Assembly: GCA_015059965.1 (NCBI GenBank)
Contig: SUZM01000006.1
Coordinates: 40,066 to 104,065 of the forward strand
Length of the DNA: 64,000 nucleotides
Direction of reading: 5' to 3'
From: Rikenellaceae bacterium
GTDB lineage: Bacteria > Bacteroidota > Bacteroidia > Bacteroidales > Rikenellaceae
The translations under genes were made by a program, and so were the position numbers. Every line of letters begins with the position of its first letter. The stretch's first letter is position 1. This document shows, one piece after another, positions 33,297 through 41,662 of the stretch. The notes under the pieces were generated by a model, which was not told the DNA's origin, did not search any database, and saw nothing but the letters and a program-made list of their open reading frames with translations.

Positions 33297-34553
33297 TTAT
33301 AGGTAGGGAATTACCTGCTCGAGGCCGATCGAGCGCGACCCCTTGATCAGGATCAGCGCATCGGTAATGGGTTCGGCCTTCAGGCGGTTGATCAGCTCCG
33401 CGCAGGTGGCGTGACAATGGATTGCCCCCGCGGGTTGCAGAGTTTCGTAGGCTTGTGCAAAGTCGCTGCCCACTAGGTGAAGCTCCGCATCGGCCATCAT
33501 CAGCGCCTGCCTGAGAATCGCGGTATGCTCCTCGGCACTCCAGGCCCCCAACTCACGCATGTCGCCCAAGATGAGCACCTTGCGGGCGTGAGGCGCTGCG
33601 CCCTCCCCGGCAAAGTGGCCCAGGGCTGCAGCCATGCTCGAGGGGTTGGCGTTGTAGCAGTCCAGGATCAGCGTGTTGCGCTCGGTCGGTGTGCGTTGCG
33701 AACGGTGGTTCGAGGGGTGGTAGGCGGCAATGGCTGTGCGCATGAGTGCTTTATCGACCCCGAAGAAGCGGCCCACGGCCAGCGAGGCGGCGATGTTGAG
33801 GCGGTTGAACTCCCCCTCGAGTTGGTTTTCTGCCTTGTCGGCAATCTGCCGGGAGTAGCTCTCCACGGCCATCCCCGGGCGCTCTTGAGCCATGAGGGTC
33901 AATATTTCGTCCTCCTTGGGGATGAAGGCTCTGCCGTTGTGCGCGGCCAAAAAATCGAAGAGCTCGCCCTTGCCGCGGCGAATCCCCTCGGGGCCTCCGA
34001 ACCCCTCGAGGTGGGCGTGGCCGATGTTGGTCAGCAGGCCGTAGTCGGGCTCGGCAATCGAGCAGAGCAGGGCGATCTCCCCGCAGGCACTCGCCCCCAT
34101 CTCCACGATGCCGAACTCCGTCTCGGCATCCATGGCGAGCAGGGTGAGCGGAACTCCGATGTGGTTATTCAGATTTCCGCGTGTGGCATAGACCCTGTAT
34201 TTCTGGCTCAGCACCGCAGCCGTAAGCTCTTTGGTCGTGGTCTTGCCGTTCGAGCCGGCAATGGCCAGAATCGGGAGACCCAGTGCGCGGCGGTGTTCGC
34301 GGGCCAGGGCCTGCAGGGCCGAGAGGCTCTCCTCGACCAGAATCAGGCGATCGCCGAGTGCCGGGTGTTCACCGATCACCCCGGGGTCGTCGATAACGGC
34401 ATACGAGGCCCCCTTCTCAAGGGCATCGGCCGCAAAGCGGTTGCCATCGAACGAGGCTCCGCGCAGGGCAAAGAAGATCGACCCTGCGGGGATGTTGCGC
34501 GAGTCGGTGGTAACCTGCGGATGCTGCTTGAAGATTTCGTATAGCGGGCTCAT
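33297..34553 (-). CDS. murF: UDP-MurNAc-tripeptide--D-Ala-D-Ala ligase
   Basis: A 418-residue Mur ligase that adds D-Ala-D-Ala to the UDP-MurNAc-tripeptide, the last cytoplasmic step of the precursor. N-terminal domain TDSRNIPAGSIFFALRG, ATP loop GSNGKTTTKELTAAVL, MGASACGEIALLCSIAEPDYG, LDCYNANPSSMAAAL, and C-terminal VLILGDMRELG. Somewhat short (typical 430-460) but with all motifs. It lies 4 bp downstream of manC; unlike in many bacteria it is separate from the main mur cluster. Confidence 0.94.
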   Translation of the reverse strand: MSPLYEIFKQHPQVTTDSRNIPAGSIFFALRGASFDGNRFAADALEKGASYAVIDDPGVIGEHPALGDRLILVEESLSALQALAREHRRALGLPILAIAGSNGKTTTKELTAAVLSQKYRVYATRGNLNNHIGVPLTLLAMDAETEFGIVEMGASACGEIALLCSIAEPDYGLLTNIGHAHLEGFGGPEGIRRGKGELFDFLAAHNGRAFIPKEDEILTLMAQERPGMAVESYSRQIADKAENQLEGEFNRLNIAASLAVGRFFGVDKALMRTAIAAYHPSNHRSQRTPTERNTLILDCYNANPSSMAAALGHFAGEGAAPHARKVLILGDMRELGAWSAEEHTAILRQALMMADAELHLVGSDFAQAYETLQPAGAIHCHATCAELINRLKAEPITDALILIKGSRSIGLEQVIPYL

Positions 34554-34557
34554 GGCA

Positions 34558-35628
34558 TCAGATGTGTTTGTCGCCGGTGTTGTACTTCACCTCGTCGATA
34601 TACTTGCGCAGGTGCTGCTCGCTCGAGCGCGGGCAGATCATCAGCACATCCTCCGTATCGACCACAATGTACTCCTTCAGCCCGTCGATTACGGCCACCT
34701 TGCCCTTCGGCAGGGAGATGATGCACGAGCGGGTGTCGTAGGTGTAGCACCCCTCCTGCGGCTTGGCATTGGCATAGCGGTCTTTGCGGGCCTGCTGGTA
34801 GAGCGAGCCCCAGGTGCCGATGTCGCTCCAGCCGAAGTCGCCGCAGCGCACATAGGCGTTGTCGGCCTTCTCCATGACGGCGTAGTCGATCGAGATGCCG
34901 CGACATTCGGAGTAGACACGCTCCAGGGCGGCAGCCTCGTCGGGGGTGCCGATCAGGTGGCCGATGGTGTGAAAGAGCGAGGCAATCTCGGGCTGGTGGC
35001 GCTCCAGGGCCGTGATGATGTCGCGGGCCTTCCAGACGAAGATACCCGAATTCCAGAAGAACTCGCCACACTGAATGAAGGTCTGGGCCAACTCGAGGTT
35101 GGGCTTCTCGGTGAAGCTCTTGACCTTCGAGATGCGCTCGTCGTCCGAGATCTGAATGTAACCGTAGCCCGTCTCGGCGCGCGTGGGGCGTATGCCCACA
35201 GTCATCAGGGCCTCCCGCTCGTGGGTAAAGTCGATGCACTCGGCGATTACCGCCCGCAGCGCCTCCTCCTGCAGGACAAGGTGGTCCGAAGGGGTGATCA
35301 CCATGCGTGCTTCGGGATTCTCCTTGCACAACGCATAGGCGGCATAGGCAATGCAGGGGGCCGTATTGCGGCCGATGGGCTCGCAGAGCACCTGCTCGGC
35401 TTTGAGCTCGGGCAGGTGATCCAGCACAAGCTGCTGGTAGCGGCGCTGAGTGACTACGCGAAACTGCTCGTCGCGAAACATCGGGCGAAAGCGCTCGAAG
35501 GTGTGTCGGATGAGCGACTTGCCTGTACCCAGGATATCCAAAAACTGCTTGGGCCTGTCGGCTCGGCTCTCGGGCCAGAAGCGCGACCCGATTCCTCCGG
35601 CCATAATGACACAATAGGTGTTTTCCAT
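34558..35628 (-). CDS. manC: mannose-1-phosphate guanylyltransferase
   Basis: A 356-residue nucleotidyltransferase that makes GDP-mannose from mannose-1-phosphate and GTP. Signature MAGGIGSRFWPESRADRPKQFLDI near the N terminus; VITPSDHLVL and the metal/sugar site EKPNLELAQTFIQCGEFFWNSGIFVW follow, then FGWSDIGTWGSLY. The phosphomannose isomerase domain of two-domain enzymes is absent. First gene of the manC-murF-hydrolase operon. Confidence 0.93.
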   Translation of the reverse strand: MENTYCVIMAGGIGSRFWPESRADRPKQFLDILGTGKSLIRHTFERFRPMFRDEQFRVVTQRRYQQLVLDHLPELKAEQVLCEPIGRNTAPCIAYAAYALCKENPEARMVITPSDHLVLQEEALRAVIAECIDFTHEREALMTVGIRPTRAETGYGYIQISDDERISKVKSFTEKPNLELAQTFIQCGEFFWNSGIFVWKARDIITALERHQPEIASLFHTIGHLIGTPDEAAALERVYSECRGISIDYAVMEKADNAYVRCGDFGWSDIGTWGSLYQQARKDRYANAKPQEGCYTYDTRSCIISLPKGKVAVIDGLKEYIVVDTEDVLMICPRSSEQHLRKYIDEVKYNTGDKHI

Positions 35629-35741
35629 CTCTCTATCTTTTCTTTGTTTTTCGTTTCGTCTCTCTTCGGGTTTTGGGCTTGTTTTGCTGATTTTGGCTTG
35701 CGCCCCTTTTCAGGATTGCGGCGCGTTGCCCGAAGCCCATA

Positions 35742-35773
35742 CAAAGATAAGCATTTATTATGGTGCTTACAAA
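35742..35773 (-). promoter_or_regulatory. manC operon promoter
   Basis: Minus strand TTTG (35773-35770), 20-nt spacer, TATCTTTG (35749-35742). Leader about 105 nt. Confidence 0.78.
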
Positions 35774-35855
35774 TCTTTTTCTCTGCTTTAGGCGCTAAAA
35801 AGATACCAAAAAGTCGCTTTCTTGCGTTCATGCAACGGAAATGAGAAATTTTTTG

Positions 35856-35863
35856 TAACTTTG
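35856..35863 (+). promoter_or_regulatory. probable -7 box of pssA
   Basis: TAACTTTG 54 bp upstream of the pssA ATG, divergent from the manC promoter. The -33 region is not a clear match. Confidence 0.45.
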
Positions 35864-35916
35864 CACCCTATTGTGCAACTATCCCTTGCGGGATGGAAGC
35901 CCGAAAAACGAATGAA

Positions 35917-36639
35917 ATGAAGATACGACTCTTTACCCTGCCGAACCTGGTGACGCTCTGCAACCTGCTCTCGGGCTCGATGGCTGCCGTGACGGCCCTT
36001 ACCGGAGGAGACCTTCGCGTGGCCTTCTGGCTTGTGGTGGCGGCTGCGGTGTGCGACTTCTTGGACGGATTGACCGCACGCCTTCTGAACTCCTACTCCG
36101 GCATCGGTGTCGAGCTCGACTCGCTGGCCGATGTGGTGAGCTTTGGTTTTGCCCCCGCTGCCATCCTCTATGCCCTCTACGGCCGCAGTGCCTGGCATTT
36201 TGCCCTGCCCGAGTGGGTCAGCCCGGTGGGGGGTGTTGCCCTCTTTCTGGTAACCGCCTTCTCGGCCCTGCGCCTGGCGAAGTTCAACGTCGATGAGGAG
36301 CAGCATACCGAGTTTACGGGTCTCCCTACCCCCGCCTGTGCCCTCTTCTTTGCCGCCTTGGGGTGGCTTGTGCAGAGCGGAGTGCTCTACCTCTCGCGGG
36401 GGATGTTGGTCGGCTTGGCTGTGGCCTTTGCCCTGCTGCTGATCTTGCCGATCAGAATGTTCTCGTTCAAGTTCTCGGGATTCGGTTGGCGCGGAAATGC
36501 ACTGCGCTACCTCTTCGCCCTCTTCGCCCTGGCGCTCTTCCTGTGGCTCAAGGTGGGGGCTGTCCCCCTGATCATCCTCCTCTATGTCGTGGTTTCGGGA
36601 GTGCGCAACCTCCTTGCGGGGCACCACAGAGCCGAGTAG
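35917..36639 (+). CDS. pssA: CDP-diacylglycerol--serine O-phosphatidyltransferase
   Basis: A 240-residue membrane enzyme that makes phosphatidylserine, the precursor of phosphatidylethanolamine. The CDP-alcohol phosphotransferase motif is complete: Asp50-Gly51, Ala54-Arg55, Gly64, Asp68, Asp72 in DFLDGLTARLLNSYSG..VELDSLAD. About seven hydrophobic segments. The ATG at 35917 (MKIRLFTLPNLVTLCNLLSG) matches the family; the longer frame adds eight residues without support. Confidence 0.93.
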   Translation: MKIRLFTLPNLVTLCNLLSGSMAAVTALTGGDLRVAFWLVVAAAVCDFLDGLTARLLNSYSGIGVELDSLADVVSFGFAPAAILYALYGRSAWHFALPEWVSPVGGVALFLVTAFSALRLAKFNVDEEQHTEFTGLPTPACALFFAALGWLVQSGVLYLSRGMLVGLAVAFALLLILPIRMFSFKFSGFGWRGNALRYLFALFALALFLWLKVGAVPLIILLYVVVSGVRNLLAGHHRAE

Positions 36640-36648
36640 AGAGCGGAA

Positions 36649-36680
36649 TTTGATATTATTAAAAATTTTTATTATATTTG
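36649..36680 (+). promoter_or_regulatory. porin promoter
   Basis: TTTG (36649-36652), exactly 20 nt, TATATTTG (36673-36680). Leader about 40 nt. Confidence 0.82.
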
Positions 36681-36725
36681 CGGCCGCAAAGTGGCGGAAC
36701 GACTTAAGAGAGAAGTAGAGAGTTG

Positions 36726-38870
36726 ATGCGCAAGATGTTGTGGATATGTGAAGTGCTCCTGGCGGGGTTGCTTGCGGTAGTGCCGCAGGCCGCCTTGGCA
36801 CAGCTCGATGTCAGCAACAGCCGCCGCAACAACTCCCTGGGTGGTTTTGATAATACGGGCAACCTCTACGGCAATAACCCCTTTGCCTCGGAGGAGGAGG
36901 GGAGTGAGGCCCCCGATCCGTCGGATACCACGCGCAAAGAGAAGAAGATCCGCAAACCCCTGGAGTCCTATTTCTTCAGCGATTCGTTGCGTGCCCTGCC
37001 CTCGGTGCAGTGGACCATCAAGCGCGACTACAACCGCATTGAGATTCAGCCCATGGATACCACCCTTACGGATTGGCGCATCGACTATCCGATCTACCGC
37101 AAGGGGGTGGGCGACATCTCGTTGGGTGCTCTGGGTCAGGCCTCGATGCCGACCGACTATTTCGAGCGGAGCAACTCGCGCGAGTTTACCTTCTCGCAGC
37201 CCTACGACGCCTACACCTACAACCTGGAGAACGTCCCCTTCTACAACCTGAAGAAGCCCTATCTGCACATGACCTACCTGGAGTCGGGACAGAAGAAGTA
37301 TCGAGAGGAGAATTTCGCGCTCACGGTGGCCCACAACATCTCCCCCTCGACGGGTTTCAATATCAACTACAAGGCTCGCGGTACGCGCGGACAATACGAT
37401 TGGTCGCGCACGAAGAACCACAACCTCTCGGTTGCCTTCTCTCACACCGGGAAGCGCTACTCGGTCCATGCCGGCTACTTCAACAACCACATCGAGCAGC
37501 GCGAAAACGGCGGTGTGGTAGGTGAGTGGGCCATTGTCGATACGACCTTCGAGATGCCTTCGGGTGTGCCGATGCGTCTGTCGAGCTCCGAGGCCCAAAA
37601 CGTCTATCGCAACAACGCCTTCTATGTGGTGCAGAGCTACGGTATTCCGCTCTTGCCCGTCACCGAAAGCGACTTCTCGATCGCCCACCTGCCGGCGGTC
37701 TATATCGGCCACTCGTTCGAGTACAACTCCTGGAGCAAGATCTACTCCGACAAGCGGGCCAAATATACGGATGAGCGCGGCGCGAAGGATGATAAGGGCA
37801 ACTTTATCCCCACCGAGCACGAATATTACGATAACTGGTATATAAATCCCACCCAGACCCGCGACTCGATCTACGAGCGGCGAATCTCGAACCGCCTCTT
37901 TGTGCAGGCGCAGCCGTGGAATCGCGATGGGGTGGTGGGCACACTCGACGGAGGTGTGGGCTTCGACCTCTACACCTACTCGCAGGCTGCCCTGGAGAGT
38001 TTTGTGAGCGGCCGTTACCACGAGACGAAGAAGAGTTCGTTCTACGTCTATGGAGCGGTCGATGGTAAGATCCGACGCTATGTCAATTGGGGGGCAGACG
38101 TGCAGTTCTACCCCTCGGGCTACCGCGGCGGCGATCTCTCGGTCGGCGGTCACCTCTCGCTGACGGCCAAGATCAAACAACGACCCCTGATTCTCGACGG
38201 TAGCTTCCGCCTGGAGCACCGTTCGCCGGGTTTCTGGCAAGAGAATCTCTTCTCAAACCACTATGTGTGGTTTACTCCTTTAAGTAAGGAGACTGACTCT
38301 CGTTTCGAGGTGAGCCTGCGTATGCCCGATTATGCCTTTGAGGTGGGCTTCAAGCAGGGTGTGGTAAACGACAAAATCTACTACGGAGCCGACAGCCGCA
38401 TCACGCAGGACGACGGTGCCGTAAGCCTCACGAGTGTGTATGCCCGCAAGGATTTCCGCATTGGCGGACTTCACTTAGACCATAGGGTATTGTTGCAGTG
38501 GAGCTCGAATCAGGAAGTAGTCCCTGTTCCCCTGCTGAGCGCCTACCTCTCGTACTACTACGAGTTTTGGGTGGTCAGAAATGTGCTTCGGTTGCAGTTG
38601 GGCGCCGATTGCCGCTATCACACGGAGTTCTATGCTCCGGGGTACAATCCGGCACTCTCGGCCTTCTACAACCAGCGCGATGTCGAGACGGGAAATTATC
38701 CCTATACCGACGTCTTCCTGATGGGGAAATGGAAGAGAATGCGTATTTTTATCAAGTATCAGCATCTGAACATGGGCCTTTATGGCGGCAACCGATACTT
38801 CTCGGCGGCCGGATACCCGCTCAATCCGGGTATGTTCAAGATCGGTATCTCTTGGGGTTTCTATGATTAG
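36726..38870 (+). CDS. putative outer-membrane porin (PF14121 type)
   Basis: A 714-residue exported protein. Signal peptide with VLLAGLLAVVPQAALAQ. A linker with charged KEKKIRKPLESYFFSDSLR follows, then a long beta-barrel of alternating strands rich in Tyr and Gly (FNINYKARGTRGQYDWSRTK, RYSVHAGYFNNHIEQR). It ends in GMFKIGISWGFYD with a terminal aromatic-rich strand as in outer-membrane proteins. It corresponds to the putative porin family of Bacteroidota. Substrate unknown. I use the ATG at 36726. The lytic transglycosylase gene follows on the same strand. Confidence 0.85.
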   Translation: MRKMLWICEVLLAGLLAVVPQAALAQLDVSNSRRNNSLGGFDNTGNLYGNNPFASEEEGSEAPDPSDTTRKEKKIRKPLESYFFSDSLRALPSVQWTIKRDYNRIEIQPMDTTLTDWRIDYPIYRKGVGDISLGALGQASMPTDYFERSNSREFTFSQPYDAYTYNLENVPFYNLKKPYLHMTYLESGQKKYREENFALTVAHNISPSTGFNINYKARGTRGQYDWSRTKNHNLSVAFSHTGKRYSVHAGYFNNHIEQRENGGVVGEWAIVDTTFEMPSGVPMRLSSSEAQNVYRNNAFYVVQSYGIPLLPVTESDFSIAHLPAVYIGHSFEYNSWSKIYSDKRAKYTDERGAKDDKGNFIPTEHEYYDNWYINPTQTRDSIYERRISNRLFVQAQPWNRDGVVGTLDGGVGFDLYTYSQAALESFVSGRYHETKKSSFYVYGAVDGKIRRYVNWGADVQFYPSGYRGGDLSVGGHLSLTAKIKQRPLILDGSFRLEHRSPGFWQENLFSNHYVWFTPLSKETDSRFEVSLRMPDYAFEVGFKQGVVNDKIYYGADSRITQDDGAVSLTSVYARKDFRIGGLHLDHRVLLQWSSNQEVVPVPLLSAYLSYYYEFWVVRNVLRLQLGADCRYHTEFYAPGYNPALSAFYNQRDVETGNYPYTDVFLMGKWKRMRIFIKYQHLNMGLYGGNRYFSAAGYPLNPGMFKIGISWGFYD

Positions 38871-38914
38871 TGAGCTCTTCGGCACGGCATAAGCTGCCCG
38901 CAACCGAAGATTTT

Positions 38915-39640
38915 ATGTTGAATCTGAGCATTAAAAAGACATTTCTAACCTTTACGTTCTTAATTTGTCTGACCACCTTCTACGGCTTCGAGGCCCGCTT
39001 TGAGGCCCCCGTAGAGCGTATGGAAGCCGCTACAGCCACCGCTGCAGCCCACACTGAGGCCCCGGCATCCGAACTCCTTAATGAGGGGGAGTATGCCATT
39101 TCGGCCTACGATAACCTGATTCGCCGCGTGAGCGCCGAAGCGGGTAACGACTGGCGATTGATGAGTGCCATCGCCTACCACGAGTCGCGTTTCACGCCCG
39201 ATATTGTCTCCAACCGAGGCGCCAAGGGGCTGATGCAGATTATGCCTGTGGTGGCTCGTCAGTTCAATGTTCCACAAGAGCAGGTCCTCGATCCCGAGAC
39301 CAATGTTCGCCTTGCGAACCTGCTCTTCAATAAGATTGCGCAGACGTTGCGCCTGCCCGCCTCGACCTCTTCGGAGGATCGCATGAGCCTGATCCTGGCC
39401 AGCTACAACGGCGGTATCGGCCACGTCAGCGATGCCCGCCGCCTGGCTCGATACTATGGCGAGAACCCCAACTCCTGGGCTGTTGTCTCGCGGTACCTGG
39501 AGCTGAAGGCCGATCCCGCCTATTATGAGCATGAGGTCGTCAAGTGCGGACGTTTTACCGGCTACGGACAGACTCGCGCCTATGTGCACGATGTGATGAA
39601 GCGCTACGACAAGTATTGCTCAATCACGGGATTGATGTAA
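38915..39640 (+). CDS. SLT-family lytic transglycosylase
   Basis: About 241 residues with an N-terminal membrane anchor or signal (LSIKKTFLTFTFLICLTTFYGF), a short low-complexity linker, and an SLT domain. The catalytic Glu is in AIAYHESRFTPD, then NRGAKGLMQIMPVVARQF, NVRLANLLFNKI and ASYNGGIGHVSDARRLA. It cleaves peptidoglycan glycan strands with formation of 1,6-anhydro ends, and resembles the MltF/Slt group. ATG at 38915 chosen because upstream frame codons precede the signal. It ends in a strong terminator. Confidence 0.9.
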   Translation: MLNLSIKKTFLTFTFLICLTTFYGFEARFEAPVERMEAATATAAAHTEAPASELLNEGEYAISAYDNLIRRVSAEAGNDWRLMSAIAYHESRFTPDIVSNRGAKGLMQIMPVVARQFNVPQEQVLDPETNVRLANLLFNKIAQTLRLPASTSSEDRMSLILASYNGGIGHVSDARRLARYYGENPNSWAVVSRYLELKADPAYYEHEVVKCGRFTGYGQTRAYVHDVMKRYDKYCSITGLM

Positions 39641-39655
39641 CAGCCGGCAGCAAAT

Positions 39656-39697
39656 AAAAAAGCGAATGGATGGTGTCTGCACCCCATTCGCTTTTTT
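39656..39697 (+). terminator. bidirectional terminator
   Basis: Perfect 14-bp arms AAAAAAGCGAATGG / CCATTCGCTTTTTT, T-rich on both strands, between the transglycosylase and the convergent deacetylase. Confidence 0.88.
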
Positions 39698-39780
39698 AAT
39701 TCACAATTATTGTGCTTAAGCACCGAAATATTTATTGGGGAATCTTCCCAACGACAAGGAAACAATTGTAAATTGTGAAT
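39698..39780. repeat. heptad-flanked core element, copy 3
   Basis: ATTCACA-ATT, core TGTGCTTAAGCACCGAAATATT..GGGGAATC.TCCCAACGACAAG, inverted ATTGTAAATTGTGAAT. The last base is the first base of the deacetylase stop codon. Confidence 0.78.
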
Positions 39781-40388
39781 CAGAGCTCGATGGCTTTGCA
39801 TTTCAGTCCCAGTTCGCGGCACTTTTCGAGGGTGCGGGGCAGGGCGTAGCGCATATTGCGGAACGATTTTTCGCTGTCGTGGAAGACGACGATGGCCCCC
39901 GGAGCGAGGTATTTCGAGACGTTCCTCAGGCAGGTGCGCGGCGAGAGCTGTCGGTTGTAGTCGCGCGAGATGATATCCCACATCACCAACTTGTAGCGTT
40001 GCGACAGGGCACGGGCCTGGGCCGGGGTGATCTGGGCGTAGGGTGGGCGGAAGAGGTCGCTGTGGATCAGGTCGTTGGCGAAGTCCACATCCTCCACATA
40101 GCGCTCCAGAGGCATGCGCCACCCCTTCTGGTGGGAGTAGGTGTGGTTTCCCACGCGGTGGCCGGCATCAAGAATCTTCTGAAAGAGGTCGGGATACATC
40201 TCCACGTTCTTGCCCAGCACGAAGAAGGTGGCCTTGGCATCGTACTTCTTCAGCGTAGCCAGAATCCACTCCGTGATGCCGGGCGTAGGGCCGTCGTCGA
40301 AGGTGAGGAATACACCGTCCCGATCCTCGATCTCCCAAATGAGCGAGGGCATCAGCCGGCGCAGTATTTTTGGTGGTTTCAGTCGCAT
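39780..40388 (-). CDS. NodB-type polysaccharide deacetylase
   Basis: About 202 residues. Motif 1 TFDDGP (residues 29-34) with catalytic and metal Asp, motif 2 HTYSH (His82, His86), motif 3 RPPYAQITP, and a late VFHDS. No signal peptide, but a hydrophobic amphipathic start. The family removes acetyl groups from peptidoglycan or other glycans; the substrate is not evident. ATG at 40388 (MRLKPPKILRRLMPSL) is preferred over an upstream codon within the promoter. Confidence 0.9.
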   Translation of the reverse strand: MRLKPPKILRRLMPSLIWEIEDRDGVFLTFDDGPTPGITEWILATLKKYDAKATFFVLGKNVEMYPDLFQKILDAGHRVGNHTYSHQKGWRMPLERYVEDVDFANDLIHSDLFRPPYAQITPAQARALSQRYKLVMWDIISRDYNRQLSPRTCLRNVSKYLAPGAIVVFHDSEKSFRNMRYALPRTLEKCRELGLKCKAIEL

Positions 40389-40419
40389 GGTTTTTGCTTC
40401 TCCCCATTGGGGGCGGGGA

Positions 40420-40449
40420 CAAAAGTACAAAAAATATTCGGATCACAAA
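40420..40449 (-). promoter_or_regulatory. deacetylase promoter
   Basis: Minus strand TTTG (40449-40446), 18-nt spacer, TACTTTTG (40427-40420). Divergent from the DUF4837 promoter. Confidence 0.6.
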
Positions 40450-40462
40450 ACATCTGATATCT

Positions 40463-40494
40463 TTTGCGCAATCCCGGTTTTTTTTGTAGTTTTG
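40463..40494 (+). promoter_or_regulatory. DUF4837 gene promoter
   Basis: TTTG (40463-40466), 20-nt spacer, TAGTTTTG (40487-40494), 29 bp upstream of the ATG. Confidence 0.8.
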
Positions 40495-40523
40495 TCAAGT
40501 AGAACCTTTATAAGCTATCGATT

Positions 40524-41540
40524 ATGATCTTTTCGCTTTTGAAACGACTCTTCGGCCTCTGTGCGGGCCTTCTGCTCCTGATGGGATGCGATGCGATGAA
40601 CACCCTCTCGGATGCCCGGCGTTATACCTCGCAGGGAGCCCCCTATGAGGTGGTAACCATCTGCAACCAGCCGATCTGGGAGGGCCCTGTGGGCGAGCAG
40701 CTGCGTAAGATCTTGCGGGCTCAGGACCCCTATCTGAATGCCCAAGAGAGTCTCTTCGACCTCTTCCAGGTGACCCCTCGCAACGTCACGAAGATCGTGG
40801 ATGACCACCGCAACCAGATCGAGGTGAAGATTGACCCCAAGTTGGAGGCGGCCTCGGCCGGAGCCCGCTACGACGTTACGGCCTCACCCCAGATCATCGT
40901 CACGCTCCAGGGTCCCTCGCAGGAGGCGGTGGCCGCATACCTCGAGCAGCATGCCGAGGCGCTGGTTCAGCTCCTTGAGAAGGCTGAGCGCGACCGGGCG
41001 ATCAACTATGCCAAGCGCCACAACGAGCCCTATATCCAGGAGCAGATTCTGAAGACCTTTGGTGTGAAGATGCATGTGCCGAAGGGTTATGTGCTGGCCA
41101 AGCAGACCTCGGATTTCATGTGGATGCGCTACGAATATCCCGCTGCATCGAAGGGCTTTATGCTCTACTCGCGCCCCTATGAGGGGAAGGCCTCTCTGTC
41201 GGATATCGCCGTGGAGCGTGCCCGCCTGAAGTTTGCCGCAGAGATTCCCGGCCCCTCCGAGGGCTCCTATATGACCACCTCCTACGCCTTTCCGCCGATC
41301 TGCCGCACGGTAAAGATCGACGGCCGCATCTGGGTAGAGTTGCGCGGTTTTTGGGATGTGGAGAACGACTTTATGGGTGGCCCCTTTGTCAGCTATTCGA
41401 CCCTTGATGAGGCCTCACGACGGGTGCTGACCCTCGACTGCTATATCTACTCCCCGAAACTCGACAAACGCAACTTTATGCGCGACGTGGAGCACCTGGT
41501 CCACCTGATCGAGTTTCCCACAACAGACGCAAAGCAATAG
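40524..41540 (+). CDS. DUF4837-family lipoprotein
   Basis: A 338-residue lipoprotein: LKRLFGLCAGLLLLMGCD has the lipobox at Cys22. The mature part has ARRYTSQGAPYEVVTICNQPIWEGPVGEQLR, DLFQVTPRNVTKIVDDHRNQIEVKI and a C-terminal VKIDGRIWVELRGFWDVENDFMGGPF. These are blocks I associate with the DUF4837 family, restricted to Bacteroidota. Function unknown, periplasmic or outer-membrane inner leaflet. It has its own promoter and no operon partner. Confidence 0.85.
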   Translation: MIFSLLKRLFGLCAGLLLLMGCDAMNTLSDARRYTSQGAPYEVVTICNQPIWEGPVGEQLRKILRAQDPYLNAQESLFDLFQVTPRNVTKIVDDHRNQIEVKIDPKLEAASAGARYDVTASPQIIVTLQGPSQEAVAAYLEQHAEALVQLLEKAERDRAINYAKRHNEPYIQEQILKTFGVKMHVPKGYVLAKQTSDFMWMRYEYPAASKGFMLYSRPYEGKASLSDIAVERARLKFAAEIPGPSEGSYMTTSYAFPPICRTVKIDGRIWVELRGFWDVENDFMGGPFVSYSTLDEASRRVLTLDCYIYSPKLDKRNFMRDVEHLVHLIEFPTTDAKQ

Positions 41541-41545
41541 GCGGT

Positions 41546-41659
41546 AGCAATGAGCAATGAGCAATGAGTATTAGGGGGGTAGGCTTCGAAATATTTAACG
41601 AAGAATATTCACAACGACAAGTAAATCATTACTCATTGCTCATTCCTCACTCCTCATTG
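41546..41659. repeat. heptad-flanked core element, copy 4
   Basis: Left array of AGCAATG units (41546-41566), core TAGGCTTCGAAATATTTAACGAAGAATATTCACAACGACAAG, right inverted array ATTACTC-ATTGCTC-ATTCCTC-ACTCCTC (41628-41655). Same core as copies 1-3 but a different heptad. Confidence 0.8.
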
Positions 41660-41662
41660 GCG

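Noticed and set aside
35788..36801. 337-codon frame antisense to pssA
   Set aside because: pssA carries the full CDP-alcohol phosphotransferase motif on the other strand; the antisense frame has only Glu/Gly/Arg-rich sequence.
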